Shown here: positions 20,275 through 20,371 of the stretch, piece by piece
Position numbering within the stretch: the stretch's first letter is position 1
How the letters are laid out: the number at the start of each line of letters is the position of its first letter
Origin: Chloroflexota bacterium
GTDB taxonomy: Bacteria > Chloroflexota > Anaerolineae > Anaerolineales > Villigracilaceae
Direction: 5' to 3'
Assembly (NCBI GenBank): GCA_021796315.1
Contig: JAJYOH010000038.1
Coordinates: 1 to 20,371, forward strand
DNA length: 20,371 nt
Program-made: the position numbers and the translations under genes
The notes under the pieces: model-generated
Seen by the model: the letters and a program-made list of their open reading frames with translations, nothing else
The model's database searches: none
What the model was told of the DNA's origin: nothing

Positions 20275-20371
20275 ATGACACCCGAACCTACTTCCCAAAA
20301 AACCCAGGTCTGCCCCACTTGCGGAACGCGGCTTTCCGATACCGCCACGCGTTGTCCCGTTTGCGGAACAG
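20275..20371 (+). CDS. Zinc-ribbon protein (5' end only)
   Basis: 32 codons are visible before the window ends. After a polar start, CPTCG and CPVCG form two CxxC knuckles 13 residues apart, a zinc-ribbon typical of small regulatory or membrane-anchored proteins in Gram-positive and Chloroflexota genomes. There is no Shine-Dalgarno, and the ATG follows the -10 by 10 bp, so a leaderless mRNA is likely. What follows the ribbon is outside the window, so the function cannot be given. Confidence 0.8.
   Translation, partial: MTPEPTSQKTQVCPTCGTRLSDTATRCPVCGT

Noticed and set aside
20051..20281. A 76-codon minus-strand frame in the gap after rplI.
   Set aside because: It lies almost wholly within inverted-repeat DNA and has no Shine-Dalgarno or recognisable motif.

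Overview
The window is chromosomal DNA from a bacterium. Genes are tightly packed, Shine-Dalgarno sites are mostly AGGAG-like, and several promoters fit the sigma-70 consensus. There is one tRNA gene, and I saw no transposase, integrase, phage or CRISPR gene. The many short palindromic intergenic repeats, the 7-bp tandem arrays, and repeat families that intrude in frame into genes recall Anaerolineae-type Chloroflexota. That placement is an inference from repeat style and gene content, not a marker-gene result.

Region 1 (1-8915, all + strand) is an aromatic amino acid cluster: the 3' end of aroH (chorismate mutase), aroF (DAHP synthase), tyrA (prephenate dehydrogenase), aroA, aroE, aroC, a fused aroK-aroB, a DegV-family lipid-binding protein gene, and aroQ. 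All seven shikimate steps to chorismate are present, plus the branch to the tyrosine precursor. Several genes (aroA, aroE, aroC, and the distant lysA) carry in-frame insertions of low-complexity or palindromic repeat DNA, and repeats fill the gaps between genes.

Region 2 (8996-10814, + strand) holds a PlsC-like acyltransferase with an altered catalytic motif, then azlC and azlD (a two-part amino acid exporter). It ends in hairpins facing region 3.

Region 3 (10976-12481, - strand) holds a SlyD-type FKBP prolyl isomerase and a protein with a degenerate receiver domain and an intact GGDEF domain (diguanylate cyclase). Divergent from it are a tRNA with anticodon CAU, which has its own promoter and terminator, and a small cupin gene.

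Region 4 (13259-14726, - strand) is ctaB (haem O synthase type) with a coupled seven-helix membrane protein of unknown function.

Region 5 (15061-19039) has a large membrane GAF-GAF-HD-GYP protein (predicted c-di-GMP phosphodiesterase) on the + strand. It converges with lysA, which is preceded by an FtsB/DivIC-like gene, both on the - strand.

Region 6 (19046-20371) has rplI (ribosomal protein L9) diverging from the FtsB-like gene through overlapping promoters. A 520-bp stretch of three successive inverted-repeat elements plus a short hairpin follows, and then the start of a zinc-ribbon protein with a nearly leaderless promoter.

The most unusual feature is a roughly 50-bp double-hairpin palindrome present in both aroE and lysA. 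In both genes it lies in the same orientation and reading frame and encodes nearly the same peptide. Together with the 7-bp tandem arrays read through in aroA and aroC, it shows repeat DNA being absorbed into housekeeping enzymes.
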